A stretch of 64,000 bases of DNA. It comes from Magicicada septendecula. Lineage: Eukaryota > Arthropoda > Insecta > Hemiptera > Cicadidae. The translations under genes and the position numbers were made by a program. Shown here piece by piece: positions 60,539 through 64,000 of the stretch; position 1 is the first letter of the stretch; each line of letters starts with the position of its first letter. Under the pieces are notes generated by a model. That model saw nothing but the letters and a program-made list of their open reading frames with translations, was not told the DNA's origin and did no database searches. The stretch is from assembly GCA_034769895.1 (NCBI GenBank), contig CM068372.1, positions 237,732,343 through 237,796,342 on the forward strand. Direction: 5' to 3'.

Positions 60539-62112
60539 TGTAACGTCACAAAACGTTCCATAAAGAAAATTAATTGCAAAAGTAAATTAAGGTGAAATGA
60601 ACAGTATCGAACCCAAGTAATCCAAAAAATTTAGTAATATTGTCCAATAGTTATTATCAATAATATGTAAAAACGACGAAGACTTTGACCAAGACTCAAA
60701 CCCCATGTATTGTTTAAGTGAAAAACAGAATAAAACTGATATTGTATAATAAGAGAAACAAATAATCTCAGAAATGACCAAAATGAGGTCATGAAATGTT
60801 AGAAATGTAACTCTGAATAGAGCATAAAAACCAATTTATTGTGAAATAATGGACAAGATCTATTATTATACTTTATAATATATATAAAATAGATGTATCA
60901 AATGTTTTAAAAACATCATTAAATAGGATGTAAATTAAAATAAAAAAATGTAATTTTATAACAGAAAATCAGTTTTAGAGTTGAAACCAATCACTCAGAT
61001 TATGTGAAAATTAATTATTATGAAATTAAGAAAAAACTAGATGTAAATGTCAATTAGACAAAGACAAACAAAATACTTCAAATAGAGAAAGCTGTAAATT
61101 GATTAGAAGTCAATGAAAATAATCAAAAACAGTGTTAAACTGGAAACATGTAGTGAACATGTAAAATTGTAAAATTTATGACTTTAAAGTTATCAAAATG
61201 CAACAAACTTGTATTTTAAAGTTGAACCACAATATAAAGTAACTATACCTATAAATATGACCACCTAAAACACTTTAAAAGTCAAGTTATGAAACTAGTT
61301 ACCTATACCATATTAGGCTGAGATCAAAAAACAGTCACAAAATTAGTCATATTTGACAAATTAATTGTTTAATATTAGAAGGAATATAGAAAAAAGATAC
61401 AATTCTATAACGTACAATGGAAAAATACTTGCTCAATTGAAGACAAGCTTAATTCATAGAGAATTTTTAAATATAAAAGTGAAATTTGTCACACACATGA
61501 AATAGCTAATCTGTACAAAGACAGTGAGATGCTAAGTGAGATTACAATAAAATTAAAATGTATTAGGAAAATTCAGGTATTCCCAAAGATAAACAATATA
61601 ACAAACTCTAAGTGAATACCCAAAAAATCCTAGAAATAATACCAGAAAAGACAAATTACTATAAATAACAGTGACAAAAAACTAAGCCATATGTTATGCC
61701 TACAGAAAAATGAAATTATTTATATGTTATGTGCTTTAATATTTGTTTGTTTTGTTATGTAAAGCTAATTATATTATGTATTAATGTTATAGTAAGAGCC
61801 GAGGAACTTAATAACATGTTATTAAGAAGAAAACTTGAATTTTGTATAAACACTACAAGGTAAGGATATGTATTTTATGTTAATTTATTCAATTTAATTT
61901 ATTTAAAACCAATCATGAATGGTATCATTTTAATCAGTTGAAAGCAGAGAATCTAAAAATAATAATGACATGCAGATTGTAAGTAGTTCTGTAAAATTGT
62001 TTGACAAATACCAGAATAATTTCAGTAATATCCTTTAGTATGAAGAACAAGAAGTTTTTGTTCTAAAGCTTCTACGGAAGTCGAATTTGTTCCATGATGT
62101 TCTATTTGCATA

Positions 62113-62130
62113 TTCTCGAACGTTCCAGAA
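62113..62130. promoter_or_regulatory. Heat-shock element in 3' LTR
   Basis: Identical to the 5' LTR site: TTCTCGAACGTTCCAGAA, 65 bp upstream of TATATAAG at 62196. In the 3' LTR it could drive transcription outwards into flanking DNA. Confidence 0.65.
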
Positions 62131-62660
62131 GAAAATGTTACTCAAAAGTACCGGAAGTCATGAATAAAAATTAAAACAATGCACCTTACAAAGAGTATAT
62201 AAGCGAGACCAAAATCGACACAAGGAGGACTTTGTGCTTTGAATCCACAAGAGACACTTCACATACGAATCCGAACATCTAATCCAAGGCAAACTGGAAG
62301 AAGAGGAATCCGACCCGAAAACTCAAAAAAGGCTTTTCCCCGTACTAGACGAAAGACTTACTTAACCTAAAAAGGAGTATATCGCTAAATCGCTAACGTG
62401 CCTGTTGAATAGAGCAACAGCACGAAAATGTTAATAGAACGCACACAGCCAAATATCCAGCGGCCCCGAAAAGGACCGATTTTAATAGAGAAAAATCAAA
62501 TTTTGCTGGTATTTGCGAAAATAGACAGACTTTGACAAAATTCCAAACATATTACTGACGGAAGCCTACTACATTGAATCGTAACTAGCGCTGAGACGGC
62601 AGTATAGCGAGGCCACGCAGTCAGCTGTTTTTTCGCCGGCAATTTAAAGCATAGAAACAG

Positions 62661-63296
62661 TACGATTTTTATTTAAATTGTGCGTAGTGTTCAAATCGTC
62701 AATTGACTTTTAAATAGTTACCAGTGAGTGAGGAAACGTAAATACGAAGAAGCGCAAGATTGGAGTCGTCCCCAAGAACAGTGTCCAGTGAAGGAAGTAC
62801 TTACCCACCGGAACGTGAGTTGTCCAAAATTGAAATCTTTTTTACCTGGTATCCTTGTAACACAATTGTAGTGCATATGTCAAACACCTTCAATTCACAC
62901 AAATTTTGTAAAGCATCCCACTGATTTGTCTTGATAGTTCAAAGGAGTCATGTCCTGAGTATAAAGTTTTTCCAAAGATTAAATTCATGTAATTCAACTG
63001 AGAAATAAAATTTTTATTAGCCGATACTTAATAAAATCTTGTCAATAATTTTTGTAACTCTGCAACTTTGCATAATTTTACTGTTAGTCCTTCAGACGAT
63101 TTTTATGAAATAAAAGTCATTAAACATATGTTATTTGCAACTAAAATTGTCTTGTTTACATTTCTTATATAACTAATTTTATAATTTAAAAATCAAATTT
63201 AAATAATAATTAATTTCTTGGAATAAATATCCAAGTGGCGCCCACACACATACACATATTAGCATAAGTTGTGTTTGCAGGACTACATCTTCGAAG
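62661..63296. mobile_element. 636-bp insertion in 3' LTR with 8-bp target duplication
   Basis: The 5' LTR reads straight through TTTAAAGC-N-GAGAAACAGGCAATTAG, while the 3' LTR has AGAAACAG (62653-62660), 636 bp of foreign sequence, then AGAAACAG (63297-63304). The 8-bp duplication suggests a DNA transposon with an 8-bp target site (hAT or P type), but the ends (TACGATTTTT and ATCTTCGA) show no inverted repeat I can see and there is no ORF. Type unknown. Confidence 0.7.
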
Positions 63297-63493
63297 AGAA
63301 ACAGGCAATTAGTAAGTATAAGTGCGCGGAGTGTAACACCCGACCTTTTATTATTTGTTATATATATATGTGTGTGTGTGTGTATTTAAATGGCTTCTAA
63401 TTTGAAGATAGTGCTTAGAATAGATTATATATTTTAACATACGTAGTATATAAGATTTAAAGGTGCTTTTGTAACTTCGTCTCAGTCGTAAGA

Positions 63494-64000
63494 ATGGCTC
63501 AATTTAACCCCGACTTATTGTTAAAGGACGAACTGAGCTATGAAGCTTTGTTACGCGGTCTCCCATACTCTAACGTAACGGTAGCGGAACTGCTCAAAAC
63601 ATTACGCGAGAATAGACCCGACGTACCCTCGCTGTTAAATCGTTTAAGCGTAGTAGACTTTGAGAGTGAAAGGGAAACGTGCTATCATAAATATAAGGAG
63701 CTTACCTCCATCGCACAAACCCTGCGAGATGAGAAATCCCCCGCTTTAATTTTAAGAACCACGCAAAGAATAGAACATCTAACCCGCCGCATCAGCAATT
63801 TGTTGAATTGGCCCGGTGATAAAGTTACTCCGCATGACGTGCAAAAATTCGCGGAAGAAGCTTTACAACAATTACCTGAGATAATGCGCTAATTACGTAG
63901 AAGGTCAGAATCTTTTAGAAGAGAAGAGATCGAAGAAGCGATGACGAAACTAAATATCTCCCCCACTCAATCTCCTACTCAAGAACAGCAATCCAGTGCT
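63494..64000 (+). pseudogene. gag-like ORF with in-frame stop, runs off the window
   Basis: Starts MAQFNPDLLLKDELSYEALL after GTAAGA, and runs 132 codons to TAA (63890-63892). The same frame then stays open to the window end (LRRRSESFRREEIEEAMTKL, then SPTQSPTQEQQS). The LLLKDELSYE opening and the Ser/Pro/Gln-rich continuation recall the N-terminal part of gag proteins of insect gypsy elements, but this is from general resemblance. Base use is less AT-rich than the surroundings. It may be a second LTR element or a host gene exon. The preceding 150 bp contain a TATATA/TGTGTG tract. Confidence 0.4.

Larger units (their letters stand above)
45276..63341 (+). mobile_element. Ty3/gypsy LTR retrotransposon with nested insertions
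   Basis: Long direct repeats (45276-47439 and 60539-63341) bound gag (about 47445-49539), pol (49530-52921) and a 3' UTR that resumes at 60286-60538. Inserted in the 3' UTR are PLE2 sequences and an inverted duplication (about 53790-60285), and in the 3' LTR a 636-bp insert. The order protease-RT-RNase H-integrase assigns it to Ty3/gypsy. No env was found. The LTRs differ by only about 1% in the parts I compared, so insertion is recent, yet gag-pol has several frame breaks, some in homopolymers, which may partly be assembly errors. No target duplication was recognised and the exact LTR 3' boundary is uncertain. Confidence 0.9.
60539..63341 (+). repeat. 3' LTR, interrupted by a 636-bp insertion
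   Basis: Collinear with the 5' LTR from TGTAACGTCACAAAACG to GTGTAACACCC, apart from the insertion at 62661-63296. Few substitutions and small indels separate the LTRs. It carries the same HSE (62113-62130) and TATA box (62196-62203). The sequence after 63341 is unrelated to that after the 5' LTR, as expected for genomic flank. Confidence 0.88.

Overview
This window looks like intergenic, transposon-rich DNA from a eukaryote, most plausibly a large-genome arthropod (probably an insect; species not determinable). It is AT-rich, has long microsatellites, shows no convincing host gene, and carries many animal transposon families: R1-like and other LINE remnants, mariner, hAT, FLYWCH/MULE, Ty3/gypsy and Penelope-like elements (PLEs). 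The short palindrome TAGGCCTA is scattered at eight places. No rRNA, tRNA, CRISPR array or bacterial-type operon was seen.

Layout. 1-11 kb: LINE remnants on both strands, and a dispersed repeat interrupted by a 14-unit, about 163-bp tandem array. 10.8-11.0 kb: a 190-bp palindrome whose arms each carry a hammerhead-like motif. 12.2-13.1 kb: a mariner with perfect 27-bp TIRs and a broken transposase. 15.4-15.9 kb: a gypsy-type solo LTR with TATA box, heat-shock-element-like sites and 4-bp target duplication. 20.9-26.7 kb: a head-to-head palindrome of two PLE copies, flanked by older inverted repeats. 29.9-30.9 kb: a FLYWCH/MULE remnant. 32.6-33.2 kb: a second, shorter head-to-head palindrome of the same PLE family. 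35-37 kb: very long CA and GA microsatellites and another copy of the dispersed repeat. 38.2-41.2 kb: a complete hAT element (TIRs and 8-bp target duplication) with a transposase broken by one frameshift and one stop.

45.3-63.3 kb: a large Ty3/gypsy element with about 2.16-kb LTRs. The LTR promoter has a four-unit perfect heat-shock element about 65 bp upstream of a TATA box. Gag (coiled coil, capsid, Asn-rich tail) ends at a TAG directly preceded by the slippery heptamer T TTA AAC and followed by a 7-bp stem-loop, so pol is probably made by -1 frameshifting. The gypsy 3' UTR was invaded by a second PLE family, and the area became an inverted duplication with arms of about 3.6-3.8 kb that includes part of the gypsy integrase. 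The 3' LTR carries a 636-bp insertion with an 8-bp duplication. The last 0.5 kb holds an unrelated gag-like ORF with an in-frame stop.

The unifying theme is recurrent head-to-head PLE dimers (four independent loci) whose outer ends carry the same CTGANGA-stem-GAAA hammerhead-like motif, plus two unrelated LTR promoters that both appear to have HSF sites. All alignments here were done by eye.
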